Of a stretch of 64,000 nucleotides of DNA, positions 9,076 through 17,946 are shown one piece after another. A program made the position numbers and the translations under genes. Every line of letters starts with the position of its first letter. The first letter of the stretch is position 1. The stretch is from the NCBI RefSeq assembly GCF_016756615.1, contig NZ_AP023262.1, forward strand, positions 1,796,501 through 1,860,500. The letters run 5' to 3'. Source of the stretch: Mesorhizobium sp. L-8-3 (GTDB taxonomy: Bacteria; Pseudomonadota; Alphaproteobacteria; Rhizobiales; Rhizobiaceae). The notes under the pieces were generated by a model. It was given only the letters and a program-made list of their open reading frames with translations, searched no databases and was not told the origin of the DNA.

Positions 9076-9232
9076 ACCCCTCTCTGTCCTGCCGGACATC
9101 TCCCCCACAAGGGGGGAGATAGGCCGGCCGCTTGGATTTCGCCAATCGTCAACCTCGCAGGACGAGTGCCGTCATCGATGACTGCCGGTCTCCCCCCTTG
9201 TGGGGGAGATGTCCGGCAGGACAGAGAGGGGT
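9076..9232. repeat. MITE-like inverted-repeat element, copy 2
   Basis: Arms of about 45 bp (9076-9120 and 9188-9232) are near-perfect reverse complements and match the arms of the element at 6230-6394; the core again includes GGCCGGCCGCTTG and TTTCGCCAATC. It separates proA from nadD. Such paired copies only a few kilobases apart suggest recent activity of a non-autonomous element. Confidence 0.88.
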
Positions 9233-9383
9233 ATCAGGCGAAACCCTATCCGACTGAAATCAAAAGGCTTTCCGCCCTATTTTCATGGCAGGGGCCATTG
9301 CCAAAATGTCAGCGCGGTAGGCGCAATCAATTTTGAGCGACGGCGCATCGTCTTTCACCGGGGTCCATGCGCGGTATCTCAAG

Positions 9384-9983
9384 ATGCCGCACGCGCCGCG
9401 CGGCCGGGCGGTTGGGTTGTTCGGCGGCTCCTTCAATCCGCCGCATGGCGGCCATGCGCTGGCAGCGGAGATTGCACTGCGTCGCCTCAGGCTCGACCAG
9501 CTCTGGTGGATCGTCACCCCCGGCAATCCGCTGAAGAGCAAAAGGGAGCTTGCGCCGCTCGCCGAGCGCATCCGCTGGTCCGAGACGATCGCGCGGGATC
9601 CGCGCATCAAGGTCACCGCCTTCGAGGCGGCGCATCATGTCCGCTATACGGCCGACACGCTGGCCCTCGTGAAGGCCCGCAACCCCGGCGTCGATTTCGT
9701 GTGGATCATGGGCGCCGACAGCCTGCGCGACTTCCATCGGTGGCAGCGCTGGCGCGACATCGTGATGACCTTCCCGATCGCCGTGATCGACCGGCCGGGC
9801 GCGACGCTGTCATTCCTCTCGTCGGTGGTGGCCAAGACTTTCGACTATGCGCGCATCGACGAGCTCGAAGCGCCCCGCCTCGCCCGCGCCAGGGCGCCGG
9901 CCTGGACCTTCATCCACGGGCCGAGGTCGTCCCTGTCCTCGACTGCGATAAGGAAGGCGGCCGAAGAGGCCGCCTCCCGCTGA
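9384..9983 (+). CDS. nadD: Nicotinate-nucleotide adenylyltransferase
   Basis: About 199 residues. GLFGGSFNPPHGGH is the nucleotidyltransferase signature, MGADSLRDFHRWQRW the central substrate segment, and SSTAIRKA the C-terminal phosphate-binding motif. The enzyme joins nicotinate mononucleotide to AMP in NAD synthesis. ATG at 9384 gives the family-typical N-terminus; an upstream in-frame TTG at 9333 would add 17 residues. In related genomes nadD is followed by rsfS and rlmH; here a chemoreceptor gene in the opposite direction follows, so the usual neighbourhood is broken. Confidence 0.95.
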   Translation: MPHAPRGRAVGLFGGSFNPPHGGHALAAEIALRRLRLDQLWWIVTPGNPLKSKRELAPLAERIRWSETIARDPRIKVTAFEAAHHVRYTADTLALVKARNPGVDFVWIMGADSLRDFHRWQRWRDIVMTFPIAVIDRPGATLSFLSSVVAKTFDYARIDELEAPRLARARAPAWTFIHGPRSSLSSTAIRKAAEEAASR

Positions 9984-10023
9984 TTCGCTGTTCGGCGGTC
10001 GACGAGATCGACCGCCGGTGCCA

Positions 10024-11952
10024 TCAGAACTCTTCCCAGCCGTCGGGGTCGGCCTGCGGCGCGAGTGCCGCAGATCCCCTGCCGGTCGAGACCGTCTTCA
10101 GCGCGGCGACGGGCCTCGCGGCGGGCTGCATCCTTGCGACCGGCTGAGCCTGTGCGGGGCGCGCCGCGTCGGCGCCAAGCGTGAACTTCGCCACGAGCCG
10201 CGACAACTGGCCCGCCTCCTGGGCCAGCGAGTGACTGGCGGCGGTCGACTGTTCCACCATGGCGGCGTTCTGCTGGGTCACCTGGTCCATCTGGTTGATG
10301 GCGACGTTCACCTCGCCGAGCGCGGTGGACTGCTCATGCGCGGAGGACGCGATCTCGGCGACCAGCGTGCTCATCTCCGTCACCTGGGCCGCGATATGCT
10401 GCAGCACGGTGCCGGTCTGGCCGACGAGGCCGACGCCCTGCTCGACCTGCTGGGTCGAGGTCGAGATCAGCGACTTGATCTCCTTGGCGGCTTCGGCCGA
10501 ACGCTGCGCGAGCGCCCGGACTTCCGAGGCGACCACGGCGAAACCCTTACCGGCCTCGCCGGCGCGGGCGGCCTCGACGCCGGCATTGAGCGCCAGGAGG
10601 TTGGTCTGGAAGGCGATCTCGTCGATGACGCCGATGATCTGCGAGATCTGGTCGGACGACTTCTCGATCTGGGCCATGGCCGATATCGCCTCGCGGACGA
10701 CCTCACCGGATTTCTCGGCGCCTTCACGCGCCTCGCCGGTGACGCGGGCCGCCTGGCGGGCGCCTTCGGCCGTCTTCCTGACCGTGCCGGTGACCTCGGC
10801 GAGGGCGGCCGCGGTCTCCTCGAGGCTTGCCGCCTGCTGCTCGGTACGGCGCGACAGGTCGTCGGCCGCCTGGCTGATCTCGCTGGTGCCGGTGGTCATG
10901 GCGCCGACGGCGCCATGGATGGTCGCCATGGTCGCCTGCAGCTCTGCGATCGCGCGGTTGAAGTCGGTCTTGAGCTGCTCGGCCTTCGGCGCGAAGGCCT
11001 CGGTGATACGGTAGGAGAGGTCGCCCTCGGCGAGCCGCGACAGGCCGGCGGCCAGGGAGGATATCGCGACGCGGTCTTGTTCCGTCTCGCGCGCCTTCTC
11101 CTCCTCGCTGCGGGCGCGATCGGCGTCGGCCCCGGCGCGTGTCTCGACCGCCTCGGCCTCCAGCCGCACCTTGGCGATCTGGGCGTCCTTGAACACCTGG
11201 ACGGCCCCGGCCATCTGGCCGATCTCGTCGCGGCGTCCGGTCGCCGGCACCTCGGTCGAATGGTCCCCGGTGGCGAGCCTGCCCATGGCCGAAGTCAGGG
11301 CGTTGATCGGCTGGGTGACGCTGCGGACCGAAAGGAAGGCGGCCGCCAGGGAAACCAGCACGCCCAGCAGCAGAGCGCCGCCGGAAACCGTGGCATTGCT
11401 CCAGAACATGGCCGAAAGATCGTCACTGTAGACACCCGTGCCGACGATCCAGCCCCACGGCGCGAAACCGGCCACGTGGGAATATTTCAGCACCGGCTCC
11501 TCGAATCCCGGCTTCGGCCAGTAATAATCGACGAATCCCTTGCCCTGCGCCTTGACGATCGCGACCATCTCGGCGAACAGCGGCTTGCCATGGGCATCCT
11601 CCATCGCGGATTGATCGGTGCCGTCCATTTCCGGCTTGATAGGATGCATGATCATCTTCTGGTTCATGTCGTTGATCCAGAAGTAGCCGTTGCCCTGATA
11701 GCGCATCGGCTTGATCGCCGCCATAGCGCGCGCCTGCGCCTCTTCGCGACTGATGGTGCCGGCGGCTTCGAGCTTGTGGTAGGCGTCGAAGATGCTCACC
11801 GCATTCTCGTTCATCGCGGACAGCATTGCCTTGCGTTCGTCGACGAGGCTGTGATGGGCCTCGAACACATTGAATACTACGACGCACGCTGTTATCGCGA
11901 GCGTCAGCGCGACCAGCAAATACAGCCTGGTCGAAATGCGGAAAGATTTCAT
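10024..11952 (-). CDS. Methyl-accepting chemotaxis protein with a Cache sensor
   Basis: 642 residues. A membrane anchor at about 8-30 is followed by a periplasmic single-Cache sensor of about 150 residues ([38 protein letters not shown]), a second membrane helix near 190-212, HAMP segments and a long signalling coiled coil with the conserved tip [21 protein letters not shown]. The last residues, GWEEF, resemble the C-terminal pentapeptide by which receptors tether CheR/CheB. The 3' 1,235 bp are nearly identical to the next receptor gene, whereas the sensor halves differ entirely. Sensor type suggests a small organic-acid-like ligand, but this is inference. Confidence 0.95.
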   Translation of the reverse strand: MKSFRISTRLYLLVALTLAITACVVVFNVFEAHHSLVDERKAMLSAMNENAVSIFDAYHKLEAAGTISREEAQARAMAAIKPMRYQGNGYFWINDMNQKMIMHPIKPEMDGTDQSAMEDAHGKPLFAEMVAIVKAQGKGFVDYYWPKPGFEEPVLKYSHVAGFAPWGWIVGTGVYSDDLSAMFWSNATVSGGALLLGVLVSLAAAFLSVRSVTQPINALTSAMGRLATGDHSTEVPATGRRDEIGQMAGAVQVFKDAQIAKVRLEAEAVETRAGADADRARSEEEKARETEQDRVAISSLAAGLSRLAEGDLSYRITEAFAPKAEQLKTDFNRAIAELQATMATIHGAVGAMTTGTSEISQAADDLSRRTEQQAASLEETAAALAEVTGTVRKTAEGARQAARVTGEAREGAEKSGEVVREAISAMAQIEKSSDQISQIIGVIDEIAFQTNLLALNAGVEAARAGEAGKGFAVVASEVRALAQRSAEAAKEIKSLISTSTQQVEQGVGLVGQTGTVLQHIAAQVTEMSTLVAEIASSAHEQSTALGEVNVAINQMDQVTQQNAAMVEQSTAASHSLAQEAGQLSRLVAKFTLGADAARPAQAQPVARMQPAARPVAALKTVSTGRGSAALAPQADPDGWEEF

Positions 11953-12097
11953 GGAAGCCCCCTCGAATTCCGATCGATCGGTGTCTGGGGCGTATGGCGA
12001 ACGGTACCACGACGAGGATCGGAAAGTTCCGACCCGCTTTCTGGTGAATCACGTGGTGCTGTCGGCCTGCCCGCCCAAGGCAACCTTCGCCACCGAT

Positions 12098-12127
12098 CTT
12101 GCTTCAGTTCGGTAAAGGTTCAATTAA
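12098..12127 (-). promoter_or_regulatory. Motif shared by both chemoreceptor promoters, copy 1
   Basis: On the + strand CTTGCTT, three bases, TTCGGTAAAG, then ATTAA; the same order and spacing occur at 14337-14367 before the second receptor. On the coding strand this reads TTAA-N7-TTTACC, close to the CtrA consensus TTAA-N7-TTAA. It lies about 150 bp before the start codon. The role as promoter or CtrA site is inference. Confidence 0.5.
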
Positions 12128-12201
12128 ATGCCGGAGAATTCCGCCCGCTCAAAAAGCGAGCGGCCCGCCTGAAGCGGGCCGCCGGATCCTTTGCAGAATG
12201 C

Positions 12202-14151
12202 TCAGAACTCTTCCCAGCCGTCGGGGTCCGCCTGCGGCGCGAGTGCCGCAGATCCCCTTCCGGTCGAGACAGTCTTCAGCGCGGCGACGGGCTTCGCGGC
12301 GGGCTGCATCCTTGCGACCGGCTGAGCCTGTGCGGGGCGCGCCGCGTCGGCGCCAAGCGTGAACTTCGCCACGAGCCGCGACAACTGGCCCGCCTCCTGG
12401 GCCAGCGAGTGACTGGCGGCGGTCGACTGTTCCACCATGGCGGCGTTCTGCTGGGTCACCTGGTCCATCTGGTTGATGGCGACGTTCACCTCGCCGAGCG
12501 CGGTGGACTGCTCATGCGCGGAGGACGCGATCTCGGCGACCAGCGTGCTCATCTCCGTCACCTGGGCCGCGATATGCTGCAGCACGGTGCCGGTCTGGCC
12601 GACGAGGCCGACGCCCTGCTCGACCTGCTGGGTCGAGGTCGAGATCAGCGACTTGATCTCCTTGGCGGCTTCGGCCGAACGCTGCGCGAGCGCCCGGACT
12701 TCCGAGGCGACCACGGCGAAACCCTTACCGGCCTCGCCGGCGCGGGCGGCCTCGACGCCGGCATTGAGCGCCAGGAGGTTGGTCTGGAAGGCGATCTCGT
12801 CGATGACGCCGATGATCTGCGAGATCTGCTCGGACGACTTCTCGATCTGGGCCATGGCCGATATCGCCTCGCGGACGACTTCGCCGGACTTCTCGGCGCC
12901 TTCGCGCGCCTCGCCGGTGACGCGGGCGGCCTGGCGGGCGCCCTCGGCCGTCTTCCTGACCGTGCCGGTGACCTCTGCGAGGGCGGCCGCGGTCTCCTCG
13001 AGGCTTGCCGCCTGCTGCTCGGTACGGCGCGACAGGTCGTCGGCGGCCTGGCTGATCTCGCTGGTGCCGGTGGTCATGGCGCCGACGGCGCCATGGATGG
13101 TCGCCATGGTCGCCTGCAGCTCTGCGATCGCGCGGTTGAAGTCGGTCTTGAGCTGCTCGGCCTTCGGCGCGAAGGCCTCGGTGATACGGTAGGAGAGGTC
13201 GCCCTCGGCGAGCCGCGACAGGCCGGCGGCCAGAGCCGACACCGCGACGCGGTCCTCGGCCGCCTCGCGCGCCTTCTCCGCCTCGCTGCGGGCGCGATCG
13301 GCGTCGGCCCCGGCGCGTGTCTCGACCGCCTCGGCCTCCAGCCGCACCTTGGCGATCTGGGCGTCCTTGAACACCTGGACGGCCCCGGCCATCTGGCCGA
13401 TCTCGTCGCGGCGTCCGGTCGCCGGCACCTCGGTCGCATTGTCGCCGGCAGCCAGGCGGCCCATGGCGGCTGTGAGCGCGTTGATCGGCGCGGCGATCAG
13501 GCGGGTGAGAAGCCACCATACGCCGGCTGCGATGAGCAGCGCAGCCACCAGGCCGACATAGAGGGCGACGGAAGCGCGGTCGACCTCGACCTGCTGCTGT
13601 ACCGAGGACGCCTGGTTGGCCGTCGTCCCCAGTTCGATGACGCTGTCGAGCGCGTCCTCGATGGGCGCGATCAGCGCGTCGGCCGGGCCGTCGGGGCCGA
13701 CCATCCTGACCGCCTGGTCGCGGGTCATCGGATCCGCTGCCAGCTTCTGCCCGGCGGCGATCACGTCCTTCTGGTAGATCGCCAGCGCTTGCTCCGCCTT
13801 GTCGGCGAGCGCAAGGATCTCGGCATCGTCGGCCCGCAAGGTCCGAAGCGCGGCGAGTTCCTTCTTCAGCGTGTTCCCATGCTTCTCGATGCGGCTGACG
13901 TAATAGGCGTCGCCCGACAGGAGCAGGCCGCGATAGGAGTTCTCGACCCGCGCCAGCGCCATGCGCGCCAGAAGCGCGGTTCCGGCCGTCGCCTTCGATT
14001 CTTCGGCGGCATGCTGCGCCTGGGAGATCGTCGACATGTTCCAGAGCGCCGCGCCGCTCATGGCTCCGATCGTGGCGATGAGTGCGAAGAAGGCGAGTGC
14101 CAGCTTTCGCGAGATTTTCAGATTGGTGAGCACAGAACTTCCCCAGCTCAT
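12202..14151 (-). CDS. Methyl-accepting chemotaxis protein with a four-helix-bundle sensor
   Basis: 649 residues. N-terminal membrane helix ([20 protein letters not shown]) at about 15-35, then a helical periplasmic region of about 150 residues with heptad character and a conserved-looking [20 protein letters not shown] segment, typical of the 4HB_MCP sensor type, then a second membrane helix ([19 protein letters not shown]), HAMP, and the same signalling domain and GWEEF tail as its neighbour. ATG at 14151 starts just before [12 protein letters not shown]; about 130 residues of open frame upstream lack chemoreceptor features. The 3' part is a duplicate of the neighbouring gene. Confidence 0.93.
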   Translation of the reverse strand: MSWGSSVLTNLKISRKLALAFFALIATIGAMSGAALWNMSTISQAQHAAEESKATAGTALLARMALARVENSYRGLLLSGDAYYVSRIEKHGNTLKKELAALRTLRADDAEILALADKAEQALAIYQKDVIAAGQKLAADPMTRDQAVRMVGPDGPADALIAPIEDALDSVIELGTTANQASSVQQQVEVDRASVALYVGLVAALLIAAGVWWLLTRLIAAPINALTAAMGRLAAGDNATEVPATGRRDEIGQMAGAVQVFKDAQIAKVRLEAEAVETRAGADADRARSEAEKAREAAEDRVAVSALAAGLSRLAEGDLSYRITEAFAPKAEQLKTDFNRAIAELQATMATIHGAVGAMTTGTSEISQAADDLSRRTEQQAASLEETAAALAEVTGTVRKTAEGARQAARVTGEAREGAEKSGEVVREAISAMAQIEKSSEQISQIIGVIDEIAFQTNLLALNAGVEAARAGEAGKGFAVVASEVRALAQRSAEAAKEIKSLISTSTQQVEQGVGLVGQTGTVLQHIAAQVTEMSTLVAEIASSAHEQSTALGEVNVAINQMDQVTQQNAAMVEQSTAASHSLAQEAGQLSRLVAKFTLGADAARPAQAQPVARMQPAAKPVAALKTVSTGRGSAALAPQADPDGWEEF

Positions 14152-14589
14152 CGTTGCCGGTCGGCCCTCATGGCCGGCCGGAGCCGGTGGTTGCGGGAAG
14201 GCCTTCATGGCCGGCCCGATCCGGAATGCCCAAGCGGCTCCGCCCGCGGTCAAGACCGGGGAACCCTCCATGGCGTGACGATGGAACGGGGATCGGTGTT
14301 GTCGGTGCGGTCGCCCGAAGCGACGGTCACCGAACACTTGCTTGGTTTCGGTAAAGCTTTGATTAATCGCGCCGCGCCGTGCGGCTCTTATGTGAGATTT
14401 GCTTGATAGCCTGAACGCAGCGCTTTTACGGCGTTGCCTTTCAACTGCCATCCGAATTCTATTCTTCGTAGCAATCTCGAAGAGTACAACCTTGCGCGGG
14501 AGAGCCCATTCCTGCTGTGATGGAAGCCCGTCTTCGCGGGGCACAAATACCGCCGAGCGGTCAGGTCGAGCGCTGCTGGAGACGCGAAC
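14152..14589. promoter_or_regulatory. Intergenic region with chemoreceptor promoter motif, copy 2
   Basis: No gene is supported in these 438 bases between the second receptor and cpdR. The motif CTTGCTT-N3-TTCGGTAAAG...ATTAA lies at 14337-14367, about 190 bp before the receptor start, and matches the motif at 12098-12127 in order and spacing. In coding orientation it reads TTAA-N7-TTTACC. The rest shows no repeat or hairpin that I can recognise. Confidence 0.5.
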
Positions 14590-14952
14590 TCAGGCGATGG
14601 CGCGGGCGACCCCCTGCCGGATCTCGGCGAGCGAGAAAGGCTTCTGCACCACGTCGAGCACGATCGCCGACAGTTCGGCGGCGCGCTCGCGTTGCTCGGC
14701 ATAGCCGGTCATGAGCAGGATCTTCAGTCCGGGATAGGCCCCGGCCGCCTTCTTGGCCATTTCGATCCCGTCCATCACGGGCATGCGGATGTCGGAGAGC
14801 ACGAGATCGTAGCCGCCGGCATGGGCGGTGATTCGGTCGAGCCCGACCTCGCCGTCCTCGGCGGTGTCGACGCTGTGGCCGGCCGCGGCGAGCGCGCGTG
14901 CGGTGAAGGAGCGGACGGAGTCGTCGTCCTCGACGATCAGGATTCTTGCCAT
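14590..14952 (-). CDS. cpdR: Single-domain response regulator CpdR
   Basis: 120 residues made only of a receiver domain: ILIVEDDDS (acidic pocket), LVLSDIRMPVMDGIEM with the phospho-accepting aspartate, LLMTGYAEQRER and KPFSLAEI with the conserved lysine. The MTGYAxQRERA and DVV(Q/T)KPFSLAE features fit CpdR, which when unphosphorylated localises ClpXP and promotes CtrA turnover in alphaproteobacteria. ATG at 14952 removes a 49-residue non-homologous extension. It lies upstream of the chemoreceptors on the same strand and next to hpt, the usual rhizobial position. Confidence 0.88.
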   Translation of the reverse strand: MARILIVEDDDSVRSFTARALAAAGHSVDTAEDGEVGLDRITAHAGGYDLVLSDIRMPVMDGIEMAKKAAGAYPGLKILLMTGYAEQRERAAELSAIVLDVVQKPFSLAEIRQGVARAIA

Positions 14953-15005
14953 GGCGGGATATTTCCCGCGAAGTCTTGACGTTTCCTGAACATCGGGGCG
15001 ATGCG

Positions 15006-15548
15006 TCAGGCGTCGCCCTTCACCACGCCGACGAACGGCAGTTCGCGGAACGCGTGCGCCACGTCCATGCCGTAACCGACGACGAAATAGTCGGGACATT
15101 GGAAGCCGGTGAAATCGGCGTCGAGCTCGGTCTGGCGCCGCGTATATTTGTCGAGCAGCACCGCGATCGACACGCTCCTGGCGCCGCGCGACAGCATCAG
15201 CTCGCGCGTGAATTTCAGCGTCTTGCCCGATTCCAGGATGTCGTCGATCAGAAGCACGTCGCGCCCCTGCACTTCATTGTCGATGTCGCGCAGCACCCTG
15301 ACCTCGCCGCTGGTCGTGCCGGCACCGTAGCTCGAGATGAAGATGAACTCGACCTCGGGCGAAAGCCCGGTGTCGTGCATGGCGCGGATAAGGTCGGCCG
15401 CAAAGATGAAGGAGCCTTTGAGGATCGCGATGACCAGAAGGTCGTGGTAGTCGCGCTTCCCTATCTCCTCGGCGAGCTCGAGATTGCGGCGGGCGATCTC
15501 GGAGGCGCTGAACAGCACCTCGATTTCCTTGCCTCGTACCACCGGCAT
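15006..15548 (-). CDS. hpt: Hypoxanthine phosphoribosyltransferase
   Basis: 180 residues of the type-I phosphoribosyltransferase fold: the LVIAILKGSFIFAADL loop, SSYGAGTTSGEV flexible loop, and the PRPP motif VLLIDDILESGKT. It converts hypoxanthine and usually guanine plus PRPP to the nucleotides in purine salvage. Family length is normal. The gene runs in the same direction as cpdR with a 50-bp gap. Confidence 0.94.
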   Translation of the reverse strand: MPVVRGKEIEVLFSASEIARRNLELAEEIGKRDYHDLLVIAILKGSFIFAADLIRAMHDTGLSPEVEFIFISSYGAGTTSGEVRVLRDIDNEVQGRDVLLIDDILESGKTLKFTRELMLSRGARSVSIAVLLDKYTRRQTELDADFTGFQCPDYFVVGYGMDVAHAFRELPFVGVVKGDA

Positions 15549-15656
15549 CGCGTTCTCCTTGGACCGTGGTCAATCTGGGTCATGTCATTCGCCGGGGACG
15601 GATCCGGCCAGACCTGCCGCATAGGCCGTCCGGCCGGACGATGCAATGCGGATTGA

Positions 15657-16016
15657 TCATGGCCGGAACACGGCCGAGGCGAATTCCGCGGGGACGAGCG
15701 CGTGGCCGCCCGAGATCCAGAACGCGGCGGCGGCAAGCGTCACGACGCCGAGCAGGAAGAACGGCCCGCCGCCACCGGCCCGTTCGGTTGTCGGCCTGGC
15801 GCTGCGCAGCACATCCAAGCCCCGGGACGGCGAAACGGCCGCTTGCCCCGCGGTCGTGGCGCGATCCCCGGTGCGGCCGACGGAGACGACGGGCGCGAAC
15901 CGGGCATCGATGATATCGGCACTGCGTTCCGGGCGGGCACGCAGGTCGGGCGCGGCGGTACTCGGCGCCGTCATGATTTCGCCCGAAACCGGGCGTGCGT
16001 TCCAATGGTCGGCCAT
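15657..16016 (-). CDS. Small membrane protein of unknown function
   Basis: About 119 residues. A disordered region rich in arginine, alanine and serine is followed by one C-terminal membrane helix (FFLLGVVTLAAAAFWISGGHALV). Comparable small proteins ending in FWxSGGHAL are found next to ftsEX in rhizobia, but no function is assigned. The start is uncertain: ATG at 16016 is used, while ATG at 15974 or an upstream start at 16154 are possible. It is divergent from ftsE and shares with it the intergenic CtrA-type box. Confidence 0.6.
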   Translation of the reverse strand: MADHWNARPVSGEIMTAPSTAAPDLRARPERSADIIDARFAPVVSVGRTGDRATTAGQAAVSPSRGLDVLRSARPTTERAGGGGPFFLLGVVTLAAAAFWISGGHALVPAEFASAVFRP

Positions 16017-16114
16017 ATGGCCCGTCATCCTGTTGTCAGGACATGCTCTCATCGGCAGGACGTAGCCCGAAATGGTTAACGTTTCCCGATCGGAAGCTCC
16101 CGAGCGGCCCGAAA

Positions 16115-16134
16115 TTAACCAATGGTTAACCATG
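16115..16134 (+). promoter_or_regulatory. CtrA-type binding box before ftsE
   Basis: TTAACCAATGGTTAACCATG contains TTAA-N7-TTAA exactly and ends with the extended half-site TTAACCAT. A further GGTTAAC lies at 16074-16080. This is the consensus of the cell-cycle regulator CtrA in alphaproteobacteria. The box is about 70-85 bp before the ftsE start and may also serve the divergent small membrane protein. Binding is inferred from the sequence only. Confidence 0.65.
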
Positions 16135-16200
16135 CGGGCCGATGGTCCAAACATGACCGGGCCGCTTTGCGGCGCCGGGAAACGTCAAGGCTGTAGCAAC

Positions 16201-16860
16201 GTGATCCGCTTCGAGAATGTCGGCCTCAGATACGGAATGGGTCCGGAAATCCTCCGTGACATTTCCTTCCAGATTCCCGAGCGCTCGTTCCAGTTCCTGA
16301 GCGGACCGTCGGGCGCCGGCAAGACGACGCTGCTCAGGCTGCTGTTCCTGGCACTGAAGCCGACGCGGGGGCTGATCACGGTCTTCGGCAAGGATCGTTC
16401 GCGCATTTCCCGGCAGGATCTGCCGCTGATCCGTCGGCGCATCGGCGTCGTGTTCCAGGATTTCCGGCTGCTCGATCACATGACCACCTATGAGAACGTC
16501 TCGCTGCCTCTGCGCGTGCGCGGCCGCGAGGAGGTCAGCTACCGCAACGACGTGGTCGAACTGCTGAGATGGGTAGGTCTCGGCGAACGCATGCATGTGC
16601 TGCCCCCCGTGCTTTCCGGCGGCGAGAAACAGCGCGCCGCGATTGCCCGGGCGCTGATCGAGCAGCCGGAGATCCTCCTGGCTGATGAGCCGACAGGCAA
16701 TGTCGATCCGCCGCTGGCGCGCCGGCTGCTGCGCCTGTTCCTCGAGCTCAACAGGCTGGGAACCGCCGTCGTCATCGCCACCCACGACGTCGGCCTGATG
16801 GAGCAGGTCGACGCCCGCCGCATGATCCTTTCCGGCGGGAGGCTCGACATCTATGACTGA
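16201..16860 (+). CDS. ftsE: Cell-division ATP-binding protein FtsE
   Basis: 219 residues with a complete ABC ATPase: GPSGAGKTT (Walker A), FQDFRLLDHMTTYENV (Q-loop region), LSGGEKQRAAIARALI (signature), ILLADEPTGNVDP (Walker B) and ATHD (switch histidine). FtsE drives FtsX in the divisome to control peptidoglycan hydrolases. GTG at 16201 gives the family-typical start VIRFENVGLRYG; an upstream open extension of 43 residues overlaps the CtrA box and is not homologous. Its last eight bases overlap ftsX. Confidence 0.96.
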   Translation: MIRFENVGLRYGMGPEILRDISFQIPERSFQFLSGPSGAGKTTLLRLLFLALKPTRGLITVFGKDRSRISRQDLPLIRRRIGVVFQDFRLLDHMTTYENVSLPLRVRGREEVSYRNDVVELLRWVGLGERMHVLPPVLSGGEKQRAAIARALIEQPEILLADEPTGNVDPPLARRLLRLFLELNRLGTAVVIATHDVGLMEQVDARRMILSGGRLDIYD

Positions 16861-17836
16861 ACGCGTCGAGATCCCGCAGCAAGCGGAGCTGTCGGTCGCG
16901 AATGTACCGCAGCCCCCTCGCCGCAAGGCCGCGCCGATCGTGCCGGAGCACAATGTCGCCGGCCGCGCGCTGGTGCTTGTTATCGCCATCATGACCTTCC
17001 TCTCCTGCCTGACGCTCGGCGCGGTGACGCTGGTGCGCGACACGGCGGCGGTGTGGGAGAACCAGATCGCGCGCGAGGCGACGATCCAGATCAAGCCGGC
17101 CGACGGGCTCGACATGGACGCCGCACTTCAGGCCGCGGCGCGCATCGCCTCGGGTTTCGCCGGCGTCAAGAGCACCAGCATCGTCGACCGCGCCGCGACC
17201 GCTCGTCTCCTGGAGCCGTGGCTCGGTTCCGGCCTCGACATCGATGAATTGCCGGTGCCGCGCCTCGTCATCGTAACGATCGACGAGGACAATCCGCCCG
17301 ATTTCGCCGCCATGCGGGCGATGCTGGCGCCGGAACTGCCCACCGCGGCGCTCGACGACCACCGCACCTGGGTCGACCGGCTGGTCGCAATGGCGCGCAC
17401 CACGGTGACGATCGGCATGACGGTGCTGGTGCTGATGCTGGCAGCGACCGTGCTCACGGTGGTGTTCGCCACGCGCGGCGCCATGGCGGGCAACGGCCAT
17501 ATCATCGAGGTCCTGCATTTCGTCGGCGCCGAGGCGGGCTTCATCGCCTCGGAGTTCCGCCGTCACTTCCTGGTCACCGGCATGAAGGGCGCCGCGGCGG
17601 GCGGCCTGGCCGCGGTCGTGGTCTTCATCGCCTTTTCCTTCTGGTCGTCGATGAATCTCGCGACGCCGGAGGCGGATCAGGCGACTGCGCTCTTCGGCAA
17701 TTTCGCCATCGGCGCAGCGGGCTATGCGGGCGTGGCGCTGATCGTTCTGGTCATCGCCGGCCTGACCGCCGCTACCTCGCACTTCACCGTCGTTGCCTAT
17801 CTGAACCACATGGAGGGCGGCCGACCGGAGACATGA
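16853..17836 (+). CDS. ftsX: Cell-division ABC permease FtsX
   Basis: 327 residues. A cytoplasmic proline-rich tail precedes the first membrane helix (ALVLVIAIMTFLSCLTLGAVTLV), then a periplasmic loop of about 130 residues, then three further membrane helices (VTIGMTVLVLMLAATVLTVVF, AAAGGLAAVVVFIAFSFW, YAGVALIVLVIAGLTAA), the four-helix topology of FtsX. It couples FtsE ATP hydrolysis to cell-wall hydrolase activation at the septum. Start overlaps the ftsE stop, so translation is coupled. Confidence 0.94.
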   Translation: MTERVEIPQQAELSVANVPQPPRRKAAPIVPEHNVAGRALVLVIAIMTFLSCLTLGAVTLVRDTAAVWENQIAREATIQIKPADGLDMDAALQAAARIASGFAGVKSTSIVDRAATARLLEPWLGSGLDIDELPVPRLVIVTIDEDNPPDFAAMRAMLAPELPTAALDDHRTWVDRLVAMARTTVTIGMTVLVLMLAATVLTVVFATRGAMAGNGHIIEVLHFVGAEAGFIASEFRRHFLVTGMKGAAAGGLAAVVVFIAFSFWSSMNLATPEADQATALFGNFAIGAAGYAGVALIVLVIAGLTAATSHFTVVAYLNHMEGGRPET

Positions 17837-17946
17837 CGGCATGTCCCGGAAAGTTGATCACGAATCATGTCAAATTGTAATGCATTTTGGCTGAAAACGG
17901 TAAATCTTCCTATCCAGCGCCGCATTTGGCGGTTAACCATCACGTC

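Noticed and set aside
8925..9152. Small minus-strand frame with RQRAWATMLRAPTVDLIDRG
   Set aside because: It is encoded by the dispersed intergenic element and the adjacent MITE-like element; the same peptide recurs at the other copy (about 3180-3260), so it is most likely not a gene.
10018..14406. A single long open frame on the + strand over 4.3 kb
   Set aside because: It lies antisense to the two chemoreceptor genes and reads low-complexity, repeated sequence; GC-rich codon bias on the minus strand keeps the opposite frame open.
15566..15913. Plus-strand arginine-rich frame
   Set aside because: Shadow of the minus-strand small membrane protein; no family features.
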